From Thioflexithrix psekupsensis (GTDB taxonomy: Bacteria; Pseudomonadota; Gammaproteobacteria; Beggiatoales; Beggiatoaceae): 64,000 bases of DNA. Shown here one piece after another: positions 9,829 to 18,691 of the stretch. A program made the position numbers and the translations under genes. The stretch lies in contig NZ_MSLT01000018.1 in assembly GCF_002149925.1 (NCBI RefSeq), forward strand, positions 310,001 through 374,000. The letters are read 5' to 3'. The stretch's first letter is position 1; each line of letters starts with the position of its first letter. The notes under the pieces are model-generated. The model was not told where the DNA came from and searched no databases. It saw only the letters and a list, made by a program, of their open reading frames with translations.

Positions 9829-9853
9829 AATCTTGACTATTTTACTAAACTAT
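9829..9853 (+). promoter_or_regulatory. Predicted IscR type 1 site and -35 region upstream of iscR
   Basis: This 25-base stretch agrees with the known type 1 IscR consensus (ATASYYGACTRWWWYAGTCRRSTAT) at 21 of 25 positions by hand count. The half CTTGACTATTTTA matches fully. Its TTGACT (9833-9838) would also be a -35 box, so IscR bound here would block RNA polymerase. A weak -10 (CATGCT) lies 17 bases downstream. This fits [2Fe-2S]-IscR autorepression of the isc operon. Protection of this site by IscR would confirm it. Confidence 0.6.
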
Positions 9854-9911
9854 GTCATGCTTACTCCACACAATCCCTAGCCATTCCCACACTCATTTGA
9901 GGAGCAAGCCC

Positions 9912-10391
9912 ATGAGACTGACTACAAAAGGACGCTATGCCGTCACCGCGATGTTAGACTTGACCATTCACCACGATCAAGGATCTATCACGTTGTCTGA
10001 CATTTCCAAGCGACAAGGCATTTCTTTGTCGTACTTAGAGCAGTTATTTTCCAAGTTACGTAAACAAGGTTTGGTCGAAAGCGCACGTGGACCCGGCGGC
10101 GGCTACCGTTTAAGTCGCTCTGCGGGCTTAATTACCGTGGCTGAAGTGATCAGCGCAGTGGATGAACACGTCGATGCCACCCGTTGCAAAGGGTTGAAAA
10201 ATTGCCAAGAACAAGACACTTGCTTAACCCATCAATTATGGTCTGATTTAAGCCAAGAGATTCGCCATTTTTTAAGCAACATTACGCTGGCTCAAGTGGT
10301 AGAAAAACGCGCCAAAGAATTGCCTTCGCATTGTTTTAATTTTCGTCGGGATTCTATGCGCAGTATTGAGCGACGTATTGAAGCGATTTAA
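9912..10391 (+). CDS. iscR: Fe-S cluster assembly transcriptional regulator IscR
   Basis: Rrf2-family repressor of 159 residues that senses Fe-S status by binding a [2Fe-2S] cluster. It begins [17 protein letters not shown], has a winged helix (about 2-70, with PGGGYRLSR as the wing), and carries C92, C98, C104 and H107, the exact ligand positions of E. coli IscR. ATG 9912 is preferred over an upstream ATG at 9852 because a GAGGAG lies 9 bases before it and the protein then has the standard length. It heads the isc operon and has a predicted type 1 operator 60 bases upstream. Confidence 0.96.
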   Translation: MRLTTKGRYAVTAMLDLTIHHDQGSITLSDISKRQGISLSYLEQLFSKLRKQGLVESARGPGGGYRLSRSAGLITVAEVISAVDEHVDATRCKGLKNCQEQDTCLTHQLWSDLSQEIRHFLSNITLAQVVEKRAKELPSHCFNFRRDSMRSIERRIEAI

Positions 10392-10429
10392 GTTATTTAT
10401 TTTGTTTTTCTATCATTGACTAATTGCAA

Positions 10430-11566
10430 ATGAGACGGGTTTATTTTGACAATAATGCGACGACTCCGCTTGATGAGCGAGTACTGGAAGCCATGTTGCC
10501 GTTTTTAAAAAATGGTCATGGCAATGCGTCTAGTGTGCATCAAGCGGGTCGTCGTGCGCGCCAAGCCATTGATTTAGCGAGACAACAGGTAGCGGCGTTG
10601 GTCAATGTACAACCCAGCCAAGTGATTTTTACCAGCGGCGGCACGGAAGCAAATAATACAATTTTAAAAGGATTAGCGACGCAATTTGAATCGGCTACAG
10701 TGGCCATCAGTCCGTTGGAGCATCCCTCCATTTTACAGCCTGCGACGGCTCTGGCAGCGCGCAATTGGGACGTTTACAGACTCCCAGCCGATTCCCACGG
10801 GCAAACCCAAGTACCAGAAAAGTGGCCAGATCAGACTCGTTTGGTCTCCGTGATGTTGGCGAATAATGAGACTGGTGTTTTACAAAATGTCAGTGAAATC
10901 GCGCTTTCGGCGCGACAACAAGGTATTTTAATTCACACCGATGCCACGCAAGCGGCGGGTAAAATTGTCGTTGATTTTTCCCGATTGGGTGTACATTTTA
11001 TGACCTTATCGGCGCATAAATTTCATGGGCCGCAAGGTGTGGGTGCGTTAATTATCAATAAAAGTCAAGAACTAACGCCTTTATTACAAGGCGGTGGACA
11101 AGAAAAAGGAATGCGGGCAGGCACAGAAAATGTAGCCGCTATTGTGGGATTTGGCAGTGCTTGCGACTACGCCAGACAAGAATTAAGCGCACGTCAATCA
11201 CATTGGCATGTTTTACGTCAAAAATTAGAAACCGCTCTAGCACAACAAGATCGTGTGCAGACTATCGGAATCAATTCGCCCCGTTTGCTCAATACCATTT
11301 TAATTACAATCAAAGGCTTACGAGGTGAAACCAGCGTGATGGAATTGGATCGCAGAGGCGTTGCTCTCTCCAGTGGTTCAGCCTGTCACAGCGAATACTC
11401 AGAACCCAGTCATGTATTGCTTGCGATGGGCATTGCCGACGAACAAGCCGATACCGCCATTCGTATCAGTTTTGGTCAACAAAACACGGTAGAAGAAGTG
11501 CAGTATTTTCTCGCTGCATTCACGGAATTATTAGATAATTTACCCCCGTTACTTATAAATAATTAA
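10430..11566 (+). CDS. Cysteine desulfurase, NifS/IscS-like paralogue
   Basis: A PLP enzyme of 378 residues that should take sulfur from cysteine as an enzyme persulfide. It has the N-terminus YFDNNATTPLD, TSGGTEANNT, the PLP lysine K197 in SAHKFHGPQG, and the active-site loop SSGSACHSEYSEPS with C319. It sits between iscR and the classical iscS, only 36 bases before the latter, so both desulfurases are in one operon. It is clearly divergent from the downstream IscS (shorter N- and C-termini, HKFHGPQG instead of HKIYGPKG). The start at ATG 10430 has a poor Shine-Dalgarno sequence; TTG 10424 is an alternative. Whether it feeds IscU or another acceptor cannot be told. Confidence 0.88.
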   Translation: MRRVYFDNNATTPLDERVLEAMLPFLKNGHGNASSVHQAGRRARQAIDLARQQVAALVNVQPSQVIFTSGGTEANNTILKGLATQFESATVAISPLEHPSILQPATALAARNWDVYRLPADSHGQTQVPEKWPDQTRLVSVMLANNETGVLQNVSEIALSARQQGILIHTDATQAAGKIVVDFSRLGVHFMTLSAHKFHGPQGVGALIINKSQELTPLLQGGGQEKGMRAGTENVAAIVGFGSACDYARQELSARQSHWHVLRQKLETALAQQDRVQTIGINSPRLLNTILITIKGLRGETSVMELDRRGVALSSGSACHSEYSEPSHVLLAMGIADEQADTAIRISFGQQNTVEEVQYFLAAFTELLDNLPPLLINN

Positions 11567-11602
11567 CTGTTTTATTTTCGCCTTATTGCGAAGGAGTTTA
11601 TC

Positions 11603-12823
11603 ATGGACATTAGCCTTCCCATTTACATGGATTATTCAGCCACCACACCCGTTGATCCACGAGTGGCCGAAAAAATGATGCAATGTTTAACATTAAAAGG
11701 TCATTTTGGCAATCCTGCATCGCGTTCTCATTCTTTTGGTTGGTCGGCCGAGAAATTAGTGGAAGAATCCCGTGAGAAAGTCGCCGCATTAATTCATGCC
11801 GATCCCAAAGAAATTGTGTGGACATCAGGCGCAACAGAATCCAATAATTTAGCCATTAAAGGCGCAGCCCATTTTTATCAAAAACAAGGCCGCCATTTAA
11901 TTACTTGTAAAACCGAACATAAAGCGGTATTAGACACTTGTCGCCAATTAGAACGTGAAGGCTTTGAAGTCACTTATTTAGACCCAGAACCCAATGGTTT
12001 ATTGGATTTAAAGAAACTGGAATCAGCTATGCGTCCTGACACGATATTAGTCAGCTTAATGCACGTGAATAATGAGATTGGTGTGATTTCTGATATTGCG
12101 GCAATTGGAGAAATGACGCGGGCGAGAGGCATTTTATTTCATGTTGACGCAGCGCAAAGTGCAGGTAAAATACCTATTGATTTGGCGCAAATGAAAGTGG
12201 ATTTAATGTCATTTAGCGCGCATAAAATTTACGGGCCAAAAGGCATTGGGGCTTTATATGTGCGGCGTAAACCACGGGTGCGTTTAGAAGCGCAATTGCA
12301 TGGCGGCGGTCATGAACGCGGGCTGCGCTCTGGCACGCTGGCGACGCATCAAATTGTTGGTATGGGCGAGGCGTTTCATTTAGCTGCAGCGGAAATGGAA
12401 AGCGAATCAGCGCGTTTATTGCATTTGCGGAATCGTTTTTTAGAAGGCATTCGTGATATTGAAGAAATTTACTTGAATGGCGATTTAGAACATCGCGTAC
12501 CGGGTAATTTGAATATTAGCTTTAATTATGTGGAAGGCGAATCGTTAATTATGGCGTTAAAAGATTTAGCGGTTTCATCAGGTTCTGCTTGCACTTCAGC
12601 GAGCTTAGAACCGTCTTATGTGTTGCGGGCATTGGGACGCGACGACGAATTAGCGCACAGTTCTATTCGTTTTAGTTTTGGTCGCTTTACCACAGAAGCA
12701 GAAATTGATTATGCCATTCCCTTAATTCGCAGTAGAATTGGTAAATTACGGGAATTGTCGCCTTTATGGGATATGTACAAAGCGGGTATTGATTTAAAGT
12801 CGGTGCAATGGGCAGCGCATTAA
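11603..12823 (+). CDS. iscS: Cysteine desulfurase IscS
   Basis: The main sulfur donor for Fe-S assembly and tRNA thiolation. 406 residues, as in E. coli IscS. It begins [16 protein letters not shown], binds PLP through K208 ([12 protein letters not shown]), has the catalytic loop [14 protein letters not shown] with C330, and ends with the usual [13 protein letters not shown] segment that contacts partner proteins. An AAGGAG lies 8 bases upstream of ATG 11603. It is followed at 32 bases by iscU. Assignment is certain at family level. Confidence 0.97.
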   Translation: MDISLPIYMDYSATTPVDPRVAEKMMQCLTLKGHFGNPASRSHSFGWSAEKLVEESREKVAALIHADPKEIVWTSGATESNNLAIKGAAHFYQKQGRHLITCKTEHKAVLDTCRQLEREGFEVTYLDPEPNGLLDLKKLESAMRPDTILVSLMHVNNEIGVISDIAAIGEMTRARGILFHVDAAQSAGKIPIDLAQMKVDLMSFSAHKIYGPKGIGALYVRRKPRVRLEAQLHGGGHERGLRSGTLATHQIVGMGEAFHLAAAEMESESARLLHLRNRFLEGIRDIEEIYLNGDLEHRVPGNLNISFNYVEGESLIMALKDLAVSSGSACTSASLEPSYVLRALGRDDELAHSSIRFSFGRFTTEAEIDYAIPLIRSRIGKLRELSPLWDMYKAGIDLKSVQWAAH

Positions 12824-12855
12824 TTTTTTAATTTGAGACACAGGAGAACCTTAAA

Positions 12856-13284
12856 ATGGCCTACAGTGAAAAAGTGATTGACCATTATGAAAATCCCCGT
12901 AATGTGGGCAATTTTGATCAAGCCGATGACTCGGTAGGAACGGGCTTGGTGGGCGCGCCTGCGTGTGGTGACGTGATGCGTTTACAAATTAAAGTCGGAC
13001 AAGATGGCATTATTGAAGACGCTAAATTTAAGACTTATGGTTGTGGTTCTGCGATTGCTTCTAGCTCGTTATTAACCGAATGGGTCAAAGGCAAAACATT
13101 GGCACAAGCCGCAGCCATTAAAAACACAGAAATTGCTGAGGAATTGGCTTTACCGCCTGTTAAAATTCACTGCTCTGTTTTGGCAGAATCAGCGATTAAA
13201 GCCGCAATTAAAGATTACGAAGAAAAACAGCGACCTAAAGTGGCTGATTCTGTGAATGAATCGGCGGTGGCATCGTTAGGTTAA
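12856..13284 (+). CDS. iscU: Fe-S cluster scaffold IscU
   Basis: Scaffold on which IscS sulfur and iron are assembled into [2Fe-2S] clusters before HscA/HscB-driven transfer. The 142 residues include the three conserved cysteines C37 (GAPACGDVM), C63 (YGCGSAIASSS) and C106 (KIHCSVLAE), plus LPPVKIHC, the HscA recognition motif (LPPVK). The C-terminus is about 14 residues longer than in E. coli. A CAGGAG precedes the ATG by about 10 bases. Confidence 0.97.
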   Translation: MAYSEKVIDHYENPRNVGNFDQADDSVGTGLVGAPACGDVMRLQIKVGQDGIIEDAKFKTYGCGSAIASSSLLTEWVKGKTLAQAAAIKNTEIAEELALPPVKIHCSVLAESAIKAAIKDYEEKQRPKVADSVNESAVASLG

Positions 13285-13304
13285 TATGCTGTTAGTGAAA
13301 TAAT

Positions 13305-13338
13305 GCCGCGAATATTATTATAAAAAAATATTTGCGGC
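13305..13338 (+). other. Hairpin between iscU and iscA
   Basis: GCCGCGAATATT at 13305-13316 pairs with AATATTTGCGGC at 13327-13338 (12 pairs including one G-U), with a 10-base A/T loop. No U-run follows, so it is not a classical terminator. It lies inside the 95-base gap between iscU and iscA and could protect or delimit the upstream transcript. Function is inference. Confidence 0.5.
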
Positions 13339-13379
13339 GTTGGTGTTGATTCAATTATCTAAAATAAGGTGATTTAAAG

Positions 13380-13703
13380 ATGGCATTAACAATGACCGAT
13401 AAAGCCGCTAAACACGTGCAGAAAGCCATTGAGAAACGCGGTAAAGGCATAGGCTTACGTTTGGGTGTAAAAACAACGGGCTGCTCAGGAATGGCTTATG
13501 TATTGGAATTTGTGGATCAAGTGGAAGAACAAGACCAAGTTTTTGAATCGTACGGCGTTAAAATCGTGGTCGATCCCAAGAGTTTAGCTTATTTAGATGG
13601 GACAGAATTGGATTATGTGCGGCAAGGTTTAAACGAAGGCTTTGAATTCAATAATCCCAATGTTAAAAATGAATGTGGTTGTGGTGAAAGTTTTAGCGTT
13701 TAA
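13380..13703 (+). CDS. iscA: A-type Fe-S carrier IscA
   Basis: A 107-residue A-type carrier that receives Fe-S clusters and delivers them to apo-proteins. C35 (TTGCSGMAY), C99 and C101 (ECGCGESF) are at the E. coli positions. Start ATG 13380 follows an AAGGTG. It lies between iscU and hscB in standard isc order. Confidence 0.96.
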   Translation: MALTMTDKAAKHVQKAIEKRGKGIGLRLGVKTTGCSGMAYVLEFVDQVEEQDQVFESYGVKIVVDPKSLAYLDGTELDYVRQGLNEGFEFNNPNVKNECGCGESFSV

Positions 13704-13711
13704 TTTTAATT

Positions 13712-14227
13712 ATGACAAGCTATTTTGATGTTTTTAATTTGCCCGTTCAATTCGATATTGATACGGATAAATTGTCAGTGCATTATCGAGAATTGCAACG
13801 CACCATTCACCCCGATAAATACGTGAATGCCAGCGATAGAGATCGACGTTTGGCGATTGAAAAGGCCACGCAAATCAATGACGCTTTTGAGACGTTAAAA
13901 AATCCGATTTCGCGCAGTCAATATTTATTGCAATTAATGGGTTTTCCCGTAGATGAAACCGATACGAGTATGGATGCGATTTTTTTAATGCAGCAATTAG
14001 AATTGCGTGAGCAATTGGCAGAGTTAAAACACCAAGCCGCTCCCTTAATGGCGATGGCTTCTTTTCTCGCGCAAATTGAACAGGCATTAACAGATTTAAC
14101 CCATCAATTATCACAACAATTTTCGCAACAAGATTGGCCAAGTGCTAAAAAAACCACCCGCCAAATGCAATTTTTTAAAAAATTACGGGAGGAAGCTCTG
14201 CGATTGGAGGAGGAGTTGTTGTTTTGA
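13712..14227 (+). CDS. hscB: Fe-S co-chaperone HscB
   Basis: J-domain co-chaperone of 171 residues that brings IscU to HscA and stimulates its ATPase. The N-terminal J domain has the HPDKY motif (about residue 32) and the C-terminal three-helix bundle ends in KLREEALRLEEELL. It begins 8 bases after the iscA stop. The next gene, hscA, is 216 bases away because a palindromic element (14276-14405) lies between them. Confidence 0.93.
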   Translation: MTSYFDVFNLPVQFDIDTDKLSVHYRELQRTIHPDKYVNASDRDRRLAIEKATQINDAFETLKNPISRSQYLLQLMGFPVDETDTSMDAIFLMQQLELREQLAELKHQAAPLMAMASFLAQIEQALTDLTHQLSQQFSQQDWPSAKKTTRQMQFFKKLREEALRLEEELLF

Positions 14228-14275
14228 AAAAAATTTTAGAATCTGTGCAAAAACTAAGTTTATAATGATTTTTAT

Positions 14276-14405
14276 CTCGTTCCCACATTCTGGTTTTGTA
14301 AAAGAACCTCATTTTTTCAGTATTTGACAACGAAAAATCAATAAATTACGAATGAAAAAATGGTGTTTTAGGAGTTATTTTACAGGCTTGCCGTGTGGGA
14401 ACGAG
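14276..14405. repeat. 130 bp palindromic element (repeat C) between hscB and hscA
   Basis: The ends are perfect 12-base inverted repeats, CTCGTTCCCACA (14276-14287) and TGTGGGAACGAG (14394-14405). The interior is also an imperfect palindrome: a CTGGTTTTGTAAAA arm faces TTATTTTACAGG, and CATTTTTTCA faces TGAAAAAATG. A fragment of the same right end recurs at 33898-33925. This is the structure of a small non-coding mobile repeat (MITE-like). It interrupts the otherwise tight isc operon and could fold into a long hairpin in the transcript. Confidence 0.7.
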
Positions 14406-14443
14406 GAAAACAGTTGACACTACTCTAACCCCAAGGACTCCCC

Positions 14444-16330
14444 ATGCCCCTGTTACAAATCAGTGAACCCGGACAAAGCCCTGCGCCGCATGAACATCGA
14501 CTTGCGGTGGGCATTGATTTGGGAACGACCCATTCGCTTGTCGCCACCGTGCGTAGCGGCATGGCTGAAACCTTGCCTGATGCCAACGGTCAACATCTCT
14601 TGCCTTCCGTTGTGCATTACAACGCACAACAACCGCCTCTGGTCGGGTATGCTGCTTTTGAATACGCTGTATCTGATCCACATAATACTATTGCATCAGT
14701 AAAACGTTTAATGGGACGCGGAATCGAAGATATACAACGTATTGGTAAAGAGTTTCCTTACGAATTCACTAATGATAACAATAGGTTATCACTCAATACC
14801 GCCGCGGGAGAATTAAGCCCCGTCCAAATTTCAGCCGACATATTGCGCACCCTCAAGCAACGCGCTGAAGAAACGCTCGGCGATGAACTCAGCGGAGCTG
14901 TCATTACCGTTCCTGCGTATTTCGATGATGCCCAGCGACAAGCCACTAAAGACGCTGCTCGTTTGGCTGGACTCCATGTTTTACGTTTACTCAATGAACC
15001 CACTGCTGCCGCTATCGCTTACGGTTTGGACAAACAAGCCGAAGGCATTTATGCCATTTATGACTTGGGCGGCGGTACGTTTGATATTTCTATTTTACGC
15101 CTGCAAAAAGGTGTTTTTGAAGTCATGGCAACAGGAGGCGATTCGGCGTTAGGTGGCGACGATTTTGATCAAGCCATTAGTCGTTGGATTATGGAGCAAG
15201 CCAATTTAACCCACAGCGCAGATCGACAGCAAGCCCGTCAAATTCAATCCATTGCACGCGCCGCTAAAGAAGCTCTGAGTCAGGAAAATTGCGTGTCTTT
15301 AGCCATTCCTTTAACGCAAGATAAAGAATGGCAAGGCGAACTTTCTCGTGAACAATTACATCAATTAATAGACCCTTTCATTCAAAAAACATTAGCCCCT
15401 TGTCACCGTGCTTTACGCGATGCCAAAATAACCATTGCGGATATTAAAGAAGTGGTATTGGTCGGGGGGTCTACGCGAATGCCCAGAGTAAGAGAAAAAG
15501 TCCGCGATTTCTTTCAGCGCGATCCCCATATCGATATTGATCCCGATAAAGTTGTGGCAATTGGTGCAGCCATTCAAGCGGATATTTTAGTCGGTAATAA
15601 ACCTGATAATGAAATGTTATTGTTAGATGTCATTCCCTTGTCATTGGGCATTGAAACGATGGGCGGATTGGTAGAAAAAATTATTCCCCGAAACACCACC
15701 TTACCCGTCGCACGCGCTCAAGAGTTTACGACATTTAAAGACGGGCAGACCGCAATGGCGATTCATGTTTTACAAGGGGAACGGGATTTAGTGACGGCTT
15801 GTCGTTCATTAGCGCGTTTTGAATTGCGTGGAATTCCACCGATGGTGGCAGGCGCGGCGCGAATTCGTGTGACTTTTCAAGTCGATGCCGATGGATTATT
15901 AAGCGTCACCGCACAAGAACAGACCACAGGACGTTACAGTGAGATTACTGTTAAACCTTCTTATGGCTTAACCGACGGTGATATTGAAAAAATGTTGAGC
16001 GATGCGTACAACAAAGCCAATGAAGATGCCCGACTTCGTGAATTACGCGAACAGCAGGTAGAAGCCGACCGCGTGGTTAATGCGCTACGTTCAGCACTAC
16101 AAACAGACCGCCGCTTACTGAAACAAAGCGAATTTGAAGCCATTGATGCGGCCTTAAACGCCTTGTTAAAAGTCGCACAAGGTCAAAACCCTCAAGCCAT
16201 TCGCCAAGCCATTGAACGCTTGGATGCCGTCACGCAATCCTTCGCCGCACGTCGTATGGATAATGCCATTCGTAGCGCGATGACCGGACAGCGCGTCAGT
16301 GATTTTCTCAAGGATTCTGAACATGCCTAA
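14444..16330 (+). CDS. hscA: Fe-S chaperone HscA (DnaK family)
   Basis: Specialised Hsp70 that uses ATP to release clusters from IscU. 628 residues versus about 616 in E. coli. Visible are the phosphate-binding [12 protein letters not shown] (about 23-34), the second phosphate loop [12 protein letters not shown], adenosine loop [11 protein letters not shown], and the substrate-binding domain starting near [17 protein letters not shown]. It lacks the long disordered tail of DnaK, as expected for HscA. The start [11 protein letters not shown] is typical of the family. The last 8 bases overlap the fdx start. Confidence 0.95.
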   Translation: MPLLQISEPGQSPAPHEHRLAVGIDLGTTHSLVATVRSGMAETLPDANGQHLLPSVVHYNAQQPPLVGYAAFEYAVSDPHNTIASVKRLMGRGIEDIQRIGKEFPYEFTNDNNRLSLNTAAGELSPVQISADILRTLKQRAEETLGDELSGAVITVPAYFDDAQRQATKDAARLAGLHVLRLLNEPTAAAIAYGLDKQAEGIYAIYDLGGGTFDISILRLQKGVFEVMATGGDSALGGDDFDQAISRWIMEQANLTHSADRQQARQIQSIARAAKEALSQENCVSLAIPLTQDKEWQGELSREQLHQLIDPFIQKTLAPCHRALRDAKITIADIKEVVLVGGSTRMPRVREKVRDFFQRDPHIDIDPDKVVAIGAAIQADILVGNKPDNEMLLLDVIPLSLGIETMGGLVEKIIPRNTTLPVARAQEFTTFKDGQTAMAIHVLQGERDLVTACRSLARFELRGIPPMVAGAARIRVTFQVDADGLLSVTAQEQTTGRYSEITVKPSYGLTDGDIEKMLSDAYNKANEDARLRELREQQVEADRVVNALRSALQTDRRLLKQSEFEAIDAALNALLKVAQGQNPQAIRQAIERLDAVTQSFAARRMDNAIRSAMTGQRVSDFLKDSEHA

Positions 16331-16661
16331 AATAACCTTTTTACCCCACCAAGACATCTGCCCCAACGGCGCGGAAATTCAAGTAAAAACAGGCACTAGC
16401 ATTTGCCGTGCCGCACTGGACAACGGCATTGAGTTAGAACATGCCTGCGAATTGTCTTGTGCATGTACGACATGTCATGTCATTGTGCGCGAAGGATTCG
16501 ATTCCCTCACCACCGCCACTGAACAAGAAGAAGATTTGTTAGATAAAGCCTGGGGATTAGAAGCAGAATCTCGACTGGCTTGCCAAGCCTTAATCGGTAA
16601 TGAAGATTTGCTCATCGAAATCCCCCGCTATACTTTAAATTACGCCAAAGAAACACACTAA
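16323..16661 (+). CDS. fdx: [2Fe-2S] ferredoxin Fdx of the Isc system
   Basis: Adrenodoxin-type ferredoxin of 112 residues that supplies electrons during cluster assembly. Ligands C42, C48, C51 and C87 are in the E. coli spacing ([15 protein letters not shown] and RLACQ). C46 is the extra non-ligand cysteine seen in Isc ferredoxins. ATG 16323 overlaps the end of hscA by 8 bases, indicating translational coupling, and gives the family's usual N-terminus MPKITFLPH. No iscX follows; the next gene is on the opposite strand. Confidence 0.95.
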   Translation: MPKITFLPHQDICPNGAEIQVKTGTSICRAALDNGIELEHACELSCACTTCHVIVREGFDSLTTATEQEEDLLDKAWGLEAESRLACQALIGNEDLLIEIPRYTLNYAKETH

Positions 16662-16670
16662 TTCCTCGTT

Positions 16671-17423
16671 TTATAACAAGGGTTGATTCACTAAATTTTC
16701 CGCATTATAACCTGCTAATTCGGATAAGGCCGCATAATCTAAAATGGTTAAAGAATGATGCGCTAATTTAATTAACCCTTCTTGCCGTAAACTGCGCAAT
16801 GTGCGATTCACGTGGACTAATGTCAGACCAATGGTGTCAGCAATATCTTCTTGCGTCATCGGAAAAGGTATTGTATTTCCCAACGAAGGCACGTGCATCC
16901 GCATCCGATGAAACAGTTCTAAAAATAAAAACGCCAAGCGTTCGCGGGCGTTTTTCCGCCCAATACTCACCAAATATTCGTGTCCCAACGCCATGTCTCG
17001 CGCTGTAATCCACGCCACTTGCACCGCTAATTCTGGGTGTTTGTGAAACATTTCCAGTAAATTCTGGCGTGGAAATACACAAACCACACAGTCCGTCAAA
17101 GCCTGTGCGGAATGATTCATTGGCCCCGCCATATCGGGTTGAAAACTTAGAAAATCCCCCGGCAACGCATAGCGTAAGACTTGGCGACTGCCATTACTCA
17201 GTGTTTTGTACAGCATGACCCAGCCGCTAAACAGCGTATAAGTATTGGTGTGTTTTTCTCCTTGGTGGTAGAGGTGAGTTTTTACCGACACCACACGTTG
17301 TTCCGCTCGATATTGTTGTACAATATCCAGTTGAATGTCTGGAATCGCTTGATACATGCTCAGTTGTCGCACGGGACAGACCGAACAAGAAATAGTATTT
17401 GTTTTCTTTAAATGATTAGCCAT
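16671..17423 (-). CDS. Crp/Fnr-family transcriptional regulator
   Basis: A 250-residue regulator with an N-terminal cyclic-nucleotide-binding fold (about 30-150) and a C-terminal winged helix (about 175-240). The recognition helix region reads MTQEDIADTIGLTLVHVNRTLRSLRQEGLI, which is the FixK/alphaproteobacterial Crp style rather than FNR (no ExxSR). It has CSVC at 13-16 and a second CVVC at 112-115 within the sensor fold. This pairing resembles but does not match the four FNR cluster ligands (Cx2-3C...C). A redox or metal sensor role is therefore possible but unproven. It is divergent from ompW and convergent with fdx. Confidence 0.82.
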   Translation of the reverse strand: MANHLKKTNTISCSVCPVRQLSMYQAIPDIQLDIVQQYRAEQRVVSVKTHLYHQGEKHTNTYTLFSGWVMLYKTLSNGSRQVLRYALPGDFLSFQPDMAGPMNHSAQALTDCVVCVFPRQNLLEMFHKHPELAVQVAWITARDMALGHEYLVSIGRKNARERLAFLFLELFHRMRMHVPSLGNTIPFPMTQEDIADTIGLTLVHVNRTLRSLRQEGLIKLAHHSLTILDYAALSELAGYNAENLVNQPLL

Positions 17424-17851
17424 ATCCGATAAAAAAACTCAAGATTAACTTAGGTTAATGTGGCACTCTAACAGTTTAGTGTATTTTAGCAAGAATAAAA
17501 CGCTCTCAATCGATCTGTTAATCCATGTTAGACTCAACGGTTGATGTTTTCTCCTTTGGTGGTCGATATTGTCAGACGAATCTAAAACTATTTTCACCGA
17601 CAAGCGCGACAGCCGTTTTAATTTTCGCATCAAAAGGATATGATAATGACACAGACCGGGTTTTTATTTCAAATGCGTGTCATTTATCACTCGGACGGAT
17701 TTTTTTATCCTGATTTTGGGTGCTTTGTTGTATTTCCATAAAATAGGCGCAGGCCAAAAGCAAGACGACAACACAGGGCTTAAAATGAGGTCAGTAAAAA
17801 CAACGCAGTTGTACCAAAACTTTAAATCTCAAATAAAGGAGAATCGTTAAG
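17424..17851. other. 428-base intergenic region between Crp/Fnr gene and ompW
   Basis: Holds the divergent promoters of the two flanking genes. No FNR/CRP-type palindrome (TTGAT-N4-ATCAA or TGTGA-N6-TCACA) was found by reading. A short open frame at 17525-17713 has no ribosome site and no family resemblance. Only the AAGGAG ahead of ompW is clear. Confidence 0.5.
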
Positions 17852-18550
17852 ATGTCTAACATGTTTGCTCAATTCGCATTACCCGTGATGGTGGCTGGGG
17901 CTTTAGGTGCAGCGGCTGCGCCGGTGATGGCCTTAGAAGAAGGAGATTGGTTGGTGCGCGGACGTATCATCAATATTTCTCCCGATGACGAGAGTTCTAA
18001 TGCCACATCAAATGGTACGCCTGTTCCTGCCACGGATGTCAGTGTGGATAGCGCGTTTACTTTAGATTTAGATATTACCTACATGATCACGTCAAATTTT
18101 GGCGTGGAATTGTTGTTAGACATTCCCACCAAGCACAGCGTATCTTCTAAAGGTGCTACATTAAAAAGTTTAGCCCCCGGCGAAATTTTAAGCGCACGTG
18201 TGTTGCCGCCGTCCTTATTGTTACAGTACCACTTCCTGCCGCAAGGACAAATTCGTCCTTACGTTGGTTTTGGTGCGAACTATACGCTTTTCTTTGATGA
18301 AGAATCGACAGCCTCATTAAACACCGGTTTAGGCGGTGTTAAAGATTTAGAATTAGACTCTTCTGTGGGTTGGGCAGCGCAAGCCGGTGTTGACTTTGAC
18401 ATGGGCAACGACTGGTTCTTAAATGCCGACGTTAAATATATCGACATCAACACCACCGCTTCCTTCAAATCAGGAGCTTTGGGCAACGTAGAAGTCGATG
18501 TGGACATCAATCCTTGGGTATTGGGTTTAGGTGTCGGCAGACGCTTCTAA
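17852..18550 (+). CDS. ompW: OmpW-family outer-membrane beta-barrel protein
   Basis: A 232-residue precursor of an eight-stranded outer-membrane barrel that forms a small hydrophobic channel. The signal peptide covers about 1-28 (VMAGALGAAAAPVMA-LEEGDW). Typical OmpW blocks are DWLVRGRIINISPDD, NFGVELLLDIPTKHS, LPPSLLLQYHF, RPYVGFGANYTLFFDEE and the terminal VLGLGVGRRF with final aromatic residue. AAGGAG lies 10 bases before ATG 17852. A strong terminator follows at 18621-18668, so it is a single-gene unit. The divergent Crp/Fnr gene could control it, but no operator is seen. Confidence 0.93.
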   Translation: MSNMFAQFALPVMVAGALGAAAAPVMALEEGDWLVRGRIINISPDDESSNATSNGTPVPATDVSVDSAFTLDLDITYMITSNFGVELLLDIPTKHSVSSKGATLKSLAPGEILSARVLPPSLLLQYHFLPQGQIRPYVGFGANYTLFFDEESTASLNTGLGGVKDLELDSSVGWAAQAGVDFDMGNDWFLNADVKYIDINTTASFKSGALGNVEVDVDINPWVLGLGVGRRF

Positions 18551-18620
18551 TTCTACCGAATAAATGCTTATCTTGGCATCTTAACTTTATCATTGTTGTA
18601 AAATCCTGCGACTTTGACCC

Positions 18621-18668
18621 AAAGGGATAACTTCGTTACAAGCGAGGTTGTCCCTTTTCTTTGTTTTC
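18621..18668 (+). terminator. Rho-independent terminator of ompW
   Basis: A 15-pair stem: AAAGGGATAACTTCG at 18621-18635 pairs with CGAGGTTGTCCCTTT at 18643-18657 (two G-U pairs), with a 7-base loop. A T-rich tail (TTCTTTGTTTT) follows. It lies inside any longer version of the downstream gene, which supports the later start at 18692. Confidence 0.85.
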
Positions 18669-18691
18669 AACGAAAAGCAGGACATAGGAAT

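Noticed and set aside
17525-17713. 62-codon open frame between the Crp/Fnr gene and ompW
   Set aside because: No ribosome site, no family resemblance, and it occupies the shared promoter region.
17424-17851. FNR or CRP operator ahead of ompW
   Set aside because: No sequence with both half-sites at correct spacing was found.
18614-18691. Longer N-terminus for prolyl aminopeptidase
   Set aside because: The extension would be encoded across a strong terminator hairpin and does not match the family start.
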